This document shows positions 1-8,247 of a DNA stretch of 64,000 nt, piece after piece. Under the pieces are notes generated by a model. The model made no database searches. It had not been told where the DNA came from and worked only from the letters and a program-made list of their open reading frames with translations. Origin of the DNA: Halorubrum sp. BOL3-1 (GTDB lineage Archaea; Halobacteriota; Halobacteria; Halobacteriales; Haloferacaceae); the NCBI RefSeq assembly GCF_004114375.1, contig NZ_CP034692.1:2542001-2606000 (forward strand), written 5' to 3'. Each line of letters opens with the position of its first letter. The stretch's first letter is position 1. Position numbers and translations under genes: made by a program.

Positions 1-412
1 CGCCGAGGACGGCGGCGGTGAACGGCCACGCCTGAAGCAGCGTCAGCGGGTTCGCCCGGATCTCCGCGAGCGGGACGTAGTACCAGCCGTAGGCGCCGAC
101 GAACAGCGTCGACAGCACGGTCGCCGCGAACATGGCGACGTTCACCCAGGGAATCCCGTCGCGCCCGCGGGCGAACGGCGTCGCGACGACGACGTGGCCG
201 CCGTCGACGGCCTCGACGTCGACCTCGTAGCCCGCCTCTCGGAAGGGCGGGGTCAGCTTCCGCAACAGCGTCCGCTCCGGGACGTACGACTCGCCGCGGT
301 ACCGCACGCGACCGTCCTCGCGGCGGACCTCGTCGATCCGAAAGAACGTCCGGAGCGGCTCCGGACGCGGCGCGCCGTCGCCGGCCGTCGCCGCGTCCTC
401 GTGTTCTGGCAT
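1..412 (-). CDS. Site-2 protease family (M50) membrane protease, N-terminal fragment
   Basis: The gene enters from the left edge; 137 codons from the ATG at 412 are visible and the protein continues outside the window. The soluble start (about residues 20-90, beginning PLRTFFRIDEVRREDG) resembles the N-terminal domain of haloarchaeal site-2 proteases. A first membrane segment follows at about residues 92-115, then the sequence ends at AWPFTAAVLG, the position just before the HExxH zinc motif in this family. The catalytic motif is therefore not in view. Family members cut membrane-anchored substrates inside the bilayer; the substrate here is unknown. The call rests on recall of the family N-terminus. 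Confidence 0.72.
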   Translation of the reverse strand, partial: MPEHEDAATAGDGAPRPEPLRTFFRIDEVRREDGRVRYRGESYVPERTLLRKLTPPFREAGYEVDVEAVDGGHVVVATPFARGRDGIPWVNVAMFAATVLSTLFVGAYGWYYVPLAEIRANPLTLLQAWPFTAAVLG

Positions 413-573
413 CGTGGCGTCGTAACCGGTCTGCGATTATAAACCCGGCGTCGGCGGGGACCGGAACCGGACGGAGCGGTCGCTCGCGAGTCGGGGCGGT
501 CGGAAAAGCGCGGGGCGGGGACCGCGGCGGGGATCGAGCCGGGGTACGGGTTCGGTCGCGGCGCGAGACCGGA

Positions 574-834
574 TCAGGCGGGCTCGACGCGCCAGGTCGT
601 CGCGCCCGTGTACGACCACTTCTCGACGGTGAGTTCCGTCGCTGAGTCGCGGAGCTTCACCATCAGGGCGCCGATCTCCTTCGGGGAGAGGTCGACGTCC
701 TCGGAGATGAACTTCCCTTTGAAGTACATCTCGCCGTCCTGGGCGCGGTCGAGCAGGTACTGCTTCAGCCGCTCTTCCTTGCTGCGGTCGTCGTTCGCGC
801 TCGCGTTCGTGGAGGGGTTCGCTGTCGCGCTCAT
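574..834 (-). CDS. DUF7123-type small haloarchaeal protein
   Basis: An 86-residue soluble protein with a low-complexity Ser/Thr/Asn-rich start (residues 1-18). A compact domain follows with YFKGKFISEDVDLSPKEIGA and ending WSYTGATTWRVEPA. The pattern, KxISE..dLSpKEIG then W.....TTW.V, matches the haloarchaeal DUF7123 family, which looks like a small winged-helix fold. No catalytic residues are evident and function is unknown. A TATA-like box lies about 30 bases before the ATG, so the mRNA is probably leaderless and monocistronic. Confidence 0.78.
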   Translation of the reverse strand: MSATANPSTNASANDDRSKEERLKQYLLDRAQDGEMYFKGKFISEDVDLSPKEIGALMVKLRDSATELTVEKWSYTGATTWRVEPA

Positions 835-1169
835 GGTACACCTCCCGCTTGCCGCCGGAGGGTGTTATAAAGGCGACACCGTTGGGTGACGTTCAGGGGG
901 TTTCAGGGCGTTTCACCGCGATCGACCGGCTAAAACGTGTCTGACGGACTTTTCAAAAACGTTTGAGAAGGCGTTAGACGTTTTACAAACTGATCTAAGC
1001 GCGCATTCTGCGAAAGTGATTCCGTGTTCGAGTTGCTCGTCGCTCTTTCGGTCGATCGGTGATTGACAGCAGATATCTCCGCATTCTCGCGCTTCGGGCC
1101 GGCGGCGCGTCCCCCACGCGGTCGGTCCGCGGCCACGACCGGCCCGCCGGAGTCGCTCTCGCGTCCCGC
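835..1169. other. Intergenic region with AAAACGT repeats
   Basis: There is no convincing gene in these 335 bases; short reading frames here have no domain and poor codon character. It holds the DUF7123 promoter and three copies of a heptamer: AAAACGT at 932-938 and 956-962, and its complement ACGTTTT at 978-984. The segment around 930-1030 is clearly more AT-rich than the flanking genes. The repeats could be regulator sites. Confidence 0.45.
865..872 (-). promoter_or_regulatory. TATA-like box of the DUF7123 gene
   Basis: TTTATAAC on the minus strand, centred about 34 bases upstream of the ATG at 834. This is near the spacing expected for a haloarchaeal promoter with a very short or absent leader. 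Confidence 0.5.
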
Positions 1170-2027
1170 TCAGTCGCGCCGATGGACCCAGAACGTCTCC
1201 GACTCCGTCGCCTCCTTTTTGAATATCGGCACCTCGTCTTTCAGCCGGTCGATCCCGTCCTCGACGGTTCGGAACGCCTCCCGCCGGTGGCCGGCGAGCA
1301 CGACGACGAACACGATGTCCTCGCCCGACTCGATCACGCCGGTGCGGTGGTGCATCCGCACGTCGAAGACGCCGTCGCGCTCCGTGAGCTCGGCGGCGAC
1401 GGCGTCCATCCGTTCCTCCGCGACCCCGTCGTACTTCTCGAACGCGAGGTGCGTCGTCCGGTCGTCGTTCTGGGCGTCGCGGGCGCGAACGCGACCGGTG
1501 AACGTGGCGATCGCTCCCGACCGCTCCGCGTCCGCCGACGCCTCGACGCGCCGCACCAGCGTCTCGCGGGTGACCCACGGCTCGGCGCCGTCGAGGTCGG
1601 CCACGAGGGAGTCGAGGTCGACCTCGTCGGGACCGCTCGCGGTCGCGAGGACGGTCCCCGGAACGCTCTCGGGGTCCGGATCGGGACCGAGCAGGACTGC
1701 GGGTACGCGCAGCCGGGATTTCCCGGCCGCCAGCAGGTAGTCGTGGTCGGGCGCGAGCCCGTCCAGCAGGTCGTCGAACCCCCCGACCGTCCCCCGTCCG
1801 CTCCAGTTTCCCCCCGCGTCGAACCCGATCGCGGTGTCGGCGTCGGAACGTCGAGTCGGGTCGACGGTCCCCCCGTCGGCGGTCGGATCGCTCGGTTCCG
1901 GACCCGGTCGGTATCCCCCGGTCGAGTCGCCGTCGCGCTCCACGACGGCGACCCGCCCGTCGAGCCGCCCCGCGAGCCGTCGCGCCAGCCCGGACGCCCC
2001 GTCACCGACGATCGATATCGGTCGCAT
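1170..2027 (-). CDS. moaE: MobB-like/MoaE fusion: molybdopterin synthase catalytic subunit
   Basis: 285 residues. The C-terminal half (about 140-285) is MoaE, the large subunit of molybdopterin synthase, which puts two sulfurs into precursor Z with MoaD. Visible MoaE features are FTGRVRARD, the HRTGVIESGED block and PIFKKEATESETFWV, which carries the conserved lysines. The N-terminal half resembles the MobB nucleotide-binding fold, but its phosphate loop reads VGDGASGLARRL instead of GxxGxGK[ST], so nucleotide binding is doubtful. Fusion of a MobB-like part to MoaE is typical of haloarchaea. No MoaD is nearby. The ATG start gives the complete N-terminal beta strand (MRPISIVGDG). Confidence 0.88.
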   Translation of the reverse strand: MRPISIVGDGASGLARRLAGRLDGRVAVVERDGDSTGGYRPGPEPSDPTADGGTVDPTRRSDADTAIGFDAGGNWSGRGTVGGFDDLLDGLAPDHDYLLAAGKSRLRVPAVLLGPDPDPESVPGTVLATASGPDEVDLDSLVADLDGAEPWVTRETLVRRVEASADAERSGAIATFTGRVRARDAQNDDRTTHLAFEKYDGVAEERMDAVAAELTERDGVFDVRMHHRTGVIESGEDIVFVVVLAGHRREAFRTVEDGIDRLKDEVPIFKKEATESETFWVHRRD

Positions 2028-2149
2028 ACCCGAGAGCGGGGCGCGACCGGCTTAGGCGTTTCCCGGTCGCCTCGTCGGCGCAAGTCGCGTCCCGAACGTC
2101 GGTTCCGTCACGCCCCGGACGCCGGCTCCGCCGCGTCCGGGCTTGACAA

Positions 2150-2158
2150 TCCTTAAGA
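2150..2158 (+). promoter_or_regulatory. TATA-like box of the pyrH-lysS operon
   Basis: TCCTTAAGA centred about 28 bases before the pyrH ATG at 2183; no Shine-Dalgarno sequence lies between, so the operon mRNA is probably leaderless. Confidence 0.5.
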
Positions 2159-2182
2159 CCGCGACAGGGGTACTCATCGGCA

Positions 2183-2902
2183 ATGAGAGTCGTCGTTTCC
2201 ATCGGCGGGAGCGTGCTCGCGCCGGACCTCGGCCCCGAGCGCGTGGCCGCGTACGCCGAGGCGATCGAGCGGGTGGTCACCGACGGGTGCGAGGTCGGCG
2301 TCGTCGTCGGCGGGGGCGGCGTCGCGCGCGAGTACATCGAGACGGCCCGCGAGATCGGGGCCAACGAGGTCGAGCTCGACCAGTTAGGGATCGGAACCAC
2401 GCGGCTCAACGCCCGCCTGCTGATCGCCGCGCTCGGCGACCGCGCGAACCTCGCGCCCGCGACCGACTACGAGGAGGCGGCCGCGGCGCTCCGCCGGAAC
2501 GAGGTGGCGGTGATGGGCGGGGTCACGCCCGGTCAGACGACCGACGCAGTCGCCGCCGCGTTCGCCGAGTCGGTCGACGCCGACTTGCTCGTGTACGCCA
2601 CGAGCGCCGACGGCGTGTACGACGCCGACCCCAACGCCGACCCCGACGCGACCCAGTTCGCGTCGCTGTCGCCGGCCGAGCTCGTCGAGGTCGTCCTCCC
2701 GATGAGCCGGAACGCGGGCGCCTCCGCGCCCGTCGACCTGCTCGCGGCGAAGCTGACCGACCGGGCGGGCGTCCGGTCGGTCGTCCTCGACGGGACCGAC
2801 CCGACCGCCGTCGTCGACGCCGTCCTCCGCGGCGACCACACCGGGACCGACGTCGTCCCCGTCGACGGCGACGAACCGAGCTACTGGACTGAAGAGCGAT
2901 GA
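2183..2902 (+). CDS. pyrH: Uridylate kinase (UMP kinase), archaeal type
   Basis: 239 residues, normal for the archaeal amino-acid-kinase-fold UMP kinase that phosphorylates UMP to UDP with ATP. Family signatures are SIGGSVLAPDL at residues 6-16, GGGGVAREYIETAREIG at about 47-63, the substrate-binding GGVTPGQTTDAV and the nucleotide-binding YATSADGVYDADPNADPDA. It is the first gene of an operon: its TGA overlaps the lysS ATG by four bases (ATGA), implying translational coupling. Confidence 0.93.
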   Translation: MRVVVSIGGSVLAPDLGPERVAAYAEAIERVVTDGCEVGVVVGGGGVAREYIETAREIGANEVELDQLGIGTTRLNARLLIAALGDRANLAPATDYEEAAAALRRNEVAVMGGVTPGQTTDAVAAAFAESVDADLLVYATSADGVYDADPNADPDATQFASLSPAELVEVVLPMSRNAGASAPVDLLAAKLTDRAGVRSVVLDGTDPTAVVDAVLRGDHTGTDVVPVDGDEPSYWTEER

Positions 2903-4629
2903 GCGCGGACGACACCCCAGACGATCCGGCCGACTCCCCGCCCGCCGACTCCCCGCACATCCTCTCCGGGCGGTCCGCGCTCGACGACGAGGAGGCGACC
3001 GACGACGGGGCGGACGAGACCTTCCGCACCTTCTGGGCCGACGTGGCCGCCGACGAGGTCGAGTCCGAAGACCCCGACGATCCGATCGTGATCAAGGGGG
3101 GCGTCTCCCCGTCGGGCGTCGCTCACCTCGGTAACTTCAACGAGATCATGCGCGGCTACTTCGTTGCGGAGGTCCTCCGCGACCGGGGCCACGAGGTCCG
3201 ACAGGTGTTCTCCTCCGACGACAGGGACCCGCTGCGGAAGGTCCCGCGCAAGCTGGCGAACGGCGACGGCGACATCGTCGGGTTGGGTGAGGTCGACGCG
3301 GGCGCGCTCGGCCGCAACCTCGGGAAGCCGTACACGTCCATTCCAGACCCGTTCGGTGAGTCGGAATCGTACGCGGCCCACTTCGCGGGCCTGCTGAAGG
3401 CCGACGCCGACCGGCTGAACGTCCCCGTCGAGATGCTCTCAAACACCGAGCTGTACGCCGACGGTGACTTCGACGACGCGGTCCGCACGGTCCTCGGTGA
3501 CGTCGAGCGCGTCCGGGAGGTGCTCTCCGAGTATCAGGACAAGGTCGACGACGAGTACGTCCCCTTCAATCCGGTCTGTGAGGCGTGCGGGAAGGTCACG
3601 GAGACGGTGACCGACATCGACCTCGACCGCGAGACCGTCGACTACGTCTGTACCGACATGGAGGCCGGCGGCAACGTCATCGAGGGGTGCGGTCACGACG
3701 GGACCGCGACGTTCCGGGAGGGGAAGCTCCCGTGGCGGCTGGAGTGGCCCGCTCAGTGGGGCGTCCTCGACGTCGACTTCGAGCCGTTCGGCAAGGACCA
3801 CGCGGAGGGGTCGTGGCCCTCCGGCGTCGACGTCGCGCGGAACGTCTTCGGCCGGGATCCGCCCGTGCCGATGGTGTACGAGTGGTTCACCCTCAACGGC
3901 GAGGCGTTCTCCTCCTCCGAGGGCAACGTCGTCACGGTCCAGGAGCTGCTGGAACTACTCGAACCCGAGGTGTTGCGCTACTTCTTCGCGCTTCACCCGA
4001 AGAGGGCCCGCGACCTGGACATCGAGCGGCTCGACCAGCTCGTCGACCGCTTCGACCGGTTCGAGCGCGCGTACTTCGGCGGGGTCGACGACCCGGATCT
4101 GGCCGCCTTCGCCGAACGCGCCTATCCGTTCGTCGTCGATCGCGTCGACGACCCGCCGGCGGAGAAACCGATCCGGCTCCCGTACACGTTCGCGGCGGTC
4201 CTCGGAATGGTCGACGACCCCGACTTCCGCGAGCGCCTCGCCCGCGACGAGGGGCACATTCCGGACGACGCGGACGCCGACGCGGTCGACGCCGCGCTCG
4301 CCCGCGTCGAGCAGGCCAGGAACTGGGCCGAGCGGACCGGAAACGAGTACGACTACCGGCTCCAGACTGCGCTTCCCGACGCCGAGTTCGACGCGGATGT
4401 CGCCGCCGCGCTCGACGACCTGGCCGACTTCGTCGCGGCCGGCAACGACGGTGAGGCGATCCAGGCGGAGATGTACGAGACCGCCCGCGACCACGATGTC
4501 GAGGTGAGCGACTTCTTCGCGGCGGGCTACCGGCTGTTCTTCGACGACACGCAGGGACCGCGGCTCGGGGAGTTCCTCGGTGAACTGGAGCGAGAGTACG
4601 TCGTCGACAGGCTCCGCCGGGAGGCGTAG
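2899..4629 (+). CDS. lysS: Lysyl-tRNA synthetase, class I
   Basis: 576 residues. Class I LysRS charges tRNA-Lys and replaces the class II enzyme in many archaea. The HIGH-like signature is in SPSGVAHLGNFNE (about residues 72-84), the KMSKS-like loop is SSSEGN (about 338-343), and a cysteine cluster (CEACGK ... CGHDG) near 230-260 is probably a zinc site. The first 40 residues are an acidic disordered extension, usual in halophiles. Translation is coupled to pyrH by the ATGA overlap, and the stop codon abuts the next ATG. Confidence 0.95.
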   Translation: MSADDTPDDPADSPPADSPHILSGRSALDDEEATDDGADETFRTFWADVAADEVESEDPDDPIVIKGGVSPSGVAHLGNFNEIMRGYFVAEVLRDRGHEVRQVFSSDDRDPLRKVPRKLANGDGDIVGLGEVDAGALGRNLGKPYTSIPDPFGESESYAAHFAGLLKADADRLNVPVEMLSNTELYADGDFDDAVRTVLGDVERVREVLSEYQDKVDDEYVPFNPVCEACGKVTETVTDIDLDRETVDYVCTDMEAGGNVIEGCGHDGTATFREGKLPWRLEWPAQWGVLDVDFEPFGKDHAEGSWPSGVDVARNVFGRDPPVPMVYEWFTLNGEAFSSSEGNVVTVQELLELLEPEVLRYFFALHPKRARDLDIERLDQLVDRFDRFERAYFGGVDDPDLAAFAERAYPFVVDRVDDPPAEKPIRLPYTFAAVLGMVDDPDFRERLARDEGHIPDDADADAVDAALARVEQARNWAERTGNEYDYRLQTALPDAEFDADVAAALDDLADFVAAGNDGEAIQAEMYETARDHDVEVSDFFAAGYRLFFDDTQGPRLGEFLGELEREYVVDRLRREA

Positions 4630-4875
4630 ATGCCGGAGGACCGCTCGCTCGACGACTTCGCTCCGGACGGCGACGCCGAGACCGAAAACGGTGACACCGA
4701 GACCGACAACCCCGGCTCGGACGCCGCCGCCGGCGACTCGGACGGGGTCGACCCCGCGACTGCCACCTCAACGTGGCACGCCGACGGCGCGGAGTGCGAC
4801 CGGTGCGGCGAGCGGGTCGAGCGCCGCTGGCGCGACGGTGACGCCCTCGTCTGTGCCGACTGCGCGTCGTGGTGA
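4630..4875 (+). CDS. Small C-terminal zinc-ribbon protein (DUF7573-type)
   Basis: 81 residues starting directly after the lysS stop codon. Residues 1-45 are acidic and low in complexity; residues 48-81 form one zinc ribbon (CDRCGERVERRWRDGDALVCADC) with four cysteines in two CxxC pairs. Such a protein beside LysRS recurs in haloarchaea. It may be an accessory to LysRS or RNA, but that is inferred only from the operon. The DUF number is from memory. Confidence 0.78.
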   Translation: MPEDRSLDDFAPDGDAETENGDTETDNPGSDAAAGDSDGVDPATATSTWHADGAECDRCGERVERRWRDGDALVCADCASW

Positions 4876-4980
4876 TCGCCCCTCGTTGCGGATGTTCCGA
4901 TGTCCAGCGGTCAAAATTTAAGTCGCCGGCCGCCGAGGCGTTCGTACGAGAAAATTCATTGGGTAACAAATTAAATATAA
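4876..4980 (+). promoter_or_regulatory. AT-rich promoter region of the histidine kinase gene
   Basis: AATTTAAG at 4915-4922 is the clearest TATA-like box; the 30 bases just before the ATG (AAATTAAATATAA) are also very AT-rich. If 4915-4922 is used the mRNA would have a leader of about 35 bases. Confidence 0.35.
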
Positions 4981-5892
4981 ATGAAATATAACTTGAAACC
5001 CATTTACGCGCGGTCGGTGACCGTTCTCACGGCGGCGTACCTCTGTCTCGGGGCGCTGGTCGCGGTCGCGGTCGACCTCGCGGTCGCGTCTGCGAGCGGC
5101 TCCGCGGTCGGGTGGACGCCGACTCGCCTCGTCGGCGACTGGCTGTTGGTCGCGGGATCCGGCGGGGTCTTCTACGGTGCGGTCACCCACCATCGCCGTC
5201 GGGTGGAGGCGGCTCGTCGGGATCTCGAAACTTCTAACCAGAAGTTACAGGTTTTGAGCCGCGTTTTTCGGCACAACGTACGCAACGACCTCAACGTGAT
5301 TCAGGGATACACGGATCTGCTCGCTGACCGGGTCGAAGACGACCGGAGCGAGCAGTACCTGGAGACGATCCGGCAGACGACCGACGACGTCGTCGAGATC
5401 AGCGAGAAGCTCCGCGCGGTCGAGGACGCGTCGCCCGAACCACCGGACTGCCGCGTCGACCTCGTCGACGCGGTCCACGAGGCGGTCGGCGTCCTCGACG
5501 CCGACTGCGCCTCGGTCACCGTCGAGGCGCCGCCGGAGGCGTGGATCTGCGCGGACGACTCCGTGGAGTTCCCGATCCGCGAGGTGTTCGAGAACGCCGT
5601 CACCCACAACGACGGCGCGACGCGGCGCGTGGAGGCGACGATCCGCGAGAACGGGACGACCACCTGTCTGGAGGTCATCGACAACGGACCCGGGATCCCC
5701 TCGGACGAGTGCGCCGTGTTGCAGGCCGAAGAGGAGACGCCGCTCTCGCACGCGAGCAGCATCGGGCTGTGGCTCGTCAAGTGGACGTGTGAGACGCAGG
5801 GCGGCACAGTCCGGTTCGACGCGAACGACGACGGCACCACGGTTCGGCTCCGGTTCGAGTCGGCGGCGTCTCCCGCTACTCCAACTCGGTGA
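4981..5892 (+). CDS. Membrane sensor histidine kinase
   Basis: 303 residues. Two membrane segments (about 12-37 and 52-70) are joined by a short external loop, so there is little room for a ligand domain. A HisKA-like dimerisation region follows with the phosphoacceptor in FRHNVRNDLNVIQGY (His98). The HATPase_c domain shows the N box ENAVTHND, G1 box DNGPGIP and G2 box GIGLWLVKW. The form HNxRNDL is typical of haloarchaeal kinases. No response regulator is adjacent, so the partner is unknown. Its last 17 bases overlap the convergent zinc-ribbon gene. Confidence 0.88.
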   Translation: MKYNLKPIYARSVTVLTAAYLCLGALVAVAVDLAVASASGSAVGWTPTRLVGDWLLVAGSGGVFYGAVTHHRRRVEAARRDLETSNQKLQVLSRVFRHNVRNDLNVIQGYTDLLADRVEDDRSEQYLETIRQTTDDVVEISEKLRAVEDASPEPPDCRVDLVDAVHEAVGVLDADCASVTVEAPPEAWICADDSVEFPIREVFENAVTHNDGATRRVEATIRENGTTTCLEVIDNGPGIPSDECAVLQAEEETPLSHASSIGLWLVKWTCETQGGTVRFDANDDGTTVRLRFESAASPATPTR

Positions 5893-6010
5893 TCGTCACG
5901 GCGTACACCGCGCCGCAGTTCCCGCACTCGACGTGGACTCCGCGACTGGTCTCACCGCGGGTGAAATCGGAGATCTCCTCCGAACACGAGCACTCGAACT
6001 GGACTTTCAT
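5876..6010 (-). CDS. 44-residue zinc-ribbon microprotein
   Basis: A short frame translated here directly from the sequence: 44 residues from the ATG at 6010 to TAG at 5876. It has two cysteine pairs, FECSCSEEI at residues 6-14 and ECGNCGAVYAV at 28-38, the classic single zinc-ribbon arrangement of haloarchaeal microproteins. A TATA-like box (TTTAAATACT on the minus strand) lies about 27 bases upstream, supporting transcription as its own leaderless unit. The 3' end overlaps the kinase gene tail-to-tail by 17 bases. Function is unknown; nucleic-acid or protein contact is the usual guess for such ribbons. Confidence 0.75.
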   Translation of the reverse strand: MKVQFECSCSEEISDFTRGETSRGVHVECGNCGAVYAVTITELE

Positions 6011-6031
6011 TGCCCTATGTCTGTCCTTCTA

Positions 6032-6043
6032 GTATTTAAAAGA
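6032..6043 (-). promoter_or_regulatory. TATA-like box of the 44-residue zinc-ribbon gene
   Basis: TTTAAATACT on the minus strand, about 27 bases before the ATG at 6010. Confidence 0.5.
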
Positions 6044-6127
6044 AACCGATACGGAATCAACGGTGAAAACCGGCGATCGCGGTGCCGTGCCGCACGGATC
6101 TCGCCCGCCGAACGGTCCCGGTCGGGG

Positions 6128-6421
6128 TCAGTCGTCGTCGACGATCACTTCGACGGGTCCGCCCTCGTCGTCGGCCGCGTCTTCGTCGGAACCGCCGGTC
6201 CCGGCGGACTGCTGTTGCTGGTAGTACAGCCCGCCGGCGACCGCGAGGACGACCCACGACCGCCAGTTGGCGAGGTTCAGCGTGTAGCCGATGCCGAACG
6301 GCTTCTCGACGAGCATCCCCTTGTCGGGCTGCCAGTACGACGAGAGCAGGCGCCCGAGGCTCGGACGCTCGAAGTTGTACGGAATGCCGAGAATCTCTCC
6401 CGACGACTGTTTGTCTGCCAT
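6128..6421 (-). CDS. DUF5808-type membrane protein
   Basis: 97 residues from the ATG at 6421; a longer in-frame extension upstream is rejected because family members start MADK..SGEI(L/F)GIPYNF. The conserved block GIPYNFERPSLGRLLSSYWQ is followed by one hydrophobic segment (about 55-72) and an acidic tail. The YNF-RPS motif is the hallmark of DUF5808, a small domain of unknown role common in haloarchaea and Gram-positive bacteria. A TATA-like box sits at 6443-6453. Confidence 0.83.
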   Translation of the reverse strand: MADKQSSGEILGIPYNFERPSLGRLLSSYWQPDKGMLVEKPFGIGYTLNLANWRSWVVLAVAGGLYYQQQQSAGTGGSDEDAADDEGGPVEVIVDDD

Positions 6422-6442
6422 ACCTCTCCCTCTATTGGCCGG

Positions 6443-6453
6443 CAATATAAATC
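6443..6453 (-). promoter_or_regulatory. TATA-like box of the DUF5808 gene
   Basis: GATTTATATTG on the minus strand, 22-32 bases before the ATG at 6421; consistent with a leaderless mRNA. Confidence 0.5.
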
Positions 6454-6515
6454 GTGGCGCAACCGCTTCCCGGTCGCGCTGCGCGGCGGCCCGACGGATC
6501 GCTCGTGCCGAGCCG

Positions 6516-8237
6516 TCAGCGATACCGACCGCGGCCAGCAACCTCTTGGAGTCGACCGATGACCTCGTCGTCACCGACCGACTCGTATCCCGCCTCGAAC
6601 GCCGCGATCAGCGGCTCGGGGTCGATCGCGGTCGCCCGGATCGACCCCTCGAACACGTGGAGGTCCATCGCGTGGTCCTCGACGTGGCCCGTGTGGTAAC
6701 CGAGTCCGAAGTCGATGAGATACGTCTCCGGCGTCGCGGTCGGCTCGTCTCCGGGTTCGCCTGACTCGGCGGCGTCGGGCGACACCCGTACGTTCCGGGT
6801 GGTCGGGTCGCCGTGGACGATCCCCGCGCCGTGAAGCCGAGCGAGGTGACGGCCCACCGCCCCGGTCCACCGCTCGTCGAGAGTGGCCGCGAGGTCGCGC
6901 TCACCGACGTACTGGAGGGTCAGCGTCGCGGTCGCGAGGTCGACGTCGTACACGAGCGGCGTCGGGACGCCCGCCCGCCGCGCCTCGCTCGTGAGCCGGG
7001 CCTCCGCGACGGTCCGGTCGCGTCTGAGCGTCCGGTCGAGTTCGGGGTGTCGGTACGACTTCTCCACGCGCCGCTTGACCGCGCGGCGGCCGCCGTCGAC
7101 CCCTTCCATCGTCACGGTCGCCTCCGCGCCGCGGCGGTCCGCGTCCGCGCCGCGTTCCGTGTCTCCCGACCCGCCGCTCGCGCGTCCGCGTGCCACCGAC
7201 TCGCCCGCCCGCCACGTCACCGGCACCTGGTCCGGGCGGAAGTTCGGGTCGACGGCGGACTCCGCGACCGGAACCGCGTCCCCGGCGGCCGCCATCTTCG
7301 CGCCCAGCACGGCGATCATCCCCGCGTTGTCTCGGAGGAAGCGCGGCTCTGGGGCGTGGAAGTCGGCGCCGCGAGCCTCACACATCGCGGTCAGCATCTC
7401 CCGCAAACGATCGTTCTGCGCGACGCCGCCGCCCAACACGAGCTCGTCGGCGCCCGTCAGCGACAGCGCGCGCTCCGACACCTCCGTGAGCATCGCGAAC
7501 ACGTGTTCCTGGAGCGAAAAGCAGATTTTCTCGACGGGGACGCCGTCGTCCGCGGCGTCGTTGGCGGCCGAGCTGATCCCGGAAAACGAGAAGTCCATCC
7601 CCTTGACGACGTAGGGGAGATCGAGGAGGTCGGCGGCCGCCCCGGACGCTCCGCTCCCGTCTCCGCCCGCGGCCGTCACGAACTCCGTCGCCGCCGCCTC
7701 CACCTTCGGCCCGCCGGGATGGCTCCACCCGACGTGACGCGTGAACTTGTCGAGCGCGTTGCCCACGCCCGCGTCCATCGTCTCACCAAGCACGCGGTAC
7801 CGCCCGTCGTGGTAGCCGAGCAGATGCGCGTTCGCCCCCGACGCGTTCAGACACACCGGGTTATCGAAGCCGGAGCGGTGCCGACCGATCTCCAGGTGCG
7901 CCACCATGTGGTTGACGCCGACCAGCGGGACATCGAGCGTCCCGGCGAGCGACCGTGCCGCGGTCCCGACGATCCGGAGACAGGGACCGAGCCCCGGCCC
8001 CCGCGAGAACGCGACCGCGTCGATCGCGTCGGGACCGTGTTCCGCCTCGGCCGCGTCCAACACCCCGTCGACGACCTCGGGGATCGCTTCCGACATGTGT
8101 TCGGCGGCCTCGCGCGGGTGAATGCCGCCGCTGTCCGGCTCGTAGGGGTCGGATTCGATGAGAACGGAGTCCGTCTCGGCGTCATACAGCGCGGCGCTCG
8201 CACACCACGCGGTGCCCTCGATGCCGAGAACGCGCAT
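6516..8237 (-). CDS. kae1: Kae1-Bud32 fusion: tRNA t6A synthesis protein with KEOPS kinase
   Basis: 573 residues. The N-terminal 330 or so are Kae1, the threonylcarbamoyl transferase that makes t6A at position 37 of ANN-decoding tRNAs: GIEGTAWCASAALYD start, metal ligands H110 and H114 in NHMVAHLEIGRH, and a late Asp in FLRDNAGMIAVLGAKMA. The C-terminal part (about 370-573) is Bud32, the small KEOPS kinase/ATPase, with VEKSYRHPELDRTLR, HGDPTTRNV and LIDFGLGYHTGHVEDHAMDL. The fusion is usual in euryarchaea. About 35 residues between them are disordered. It follows the S24e gene by 10 bases, so both are probably on one transcript. Confidence 0.95.
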   Translation of the reverse strand: MRVLGIEGTAWCASAALYDAETDSVLIESDPYEPDSGGIHPREAAEHMSEAIPEVVDGVLDAAEAEHGPDAIDAVAFSRGPGLGPCLRIVGTAARSLAGTLDVPLVGVNHMVAHLEIGRHRSGFDNPVCLNASGANAHLLGYHDGRYRVLGETMDAGVGNALDKFTRHVGWSHPGGPKVEAAATEFVTAAGGDGSGASGAAADLLDLPYVVKGMDFSFSGISSAANDAADDGVPVEKICFSLQEHVFAMLTEVSERALSLTGADELVLGGGVAQNDRLREMLTAMCEARGADFHAPEPRFLRDNAGMIAVLGAKMAAAGDAVPVAESAVDPNFRPDQVPVTWRAGESVARGRASGGSGDTERGADADRRGAEATVTMEGVDGGRRAVKRRVEKSYRHPELDRTLRRDRTVAEARLTSEARRAGVPTPLVYDVDLATATLTLQYVGERDLAATLDERWTGAVGRHLARLHGAGIVHGDPTTRNVRVSPDAAESGEPGDEPTATPETYLIDFGLGYHTGHVEDHAMDLHVFEGSIRATAIDPEPLIAAFEAGYESVGDDEVIGRLQEVAGRGRYR

Positions 8238-8247
8238 CCGGCGGGCG

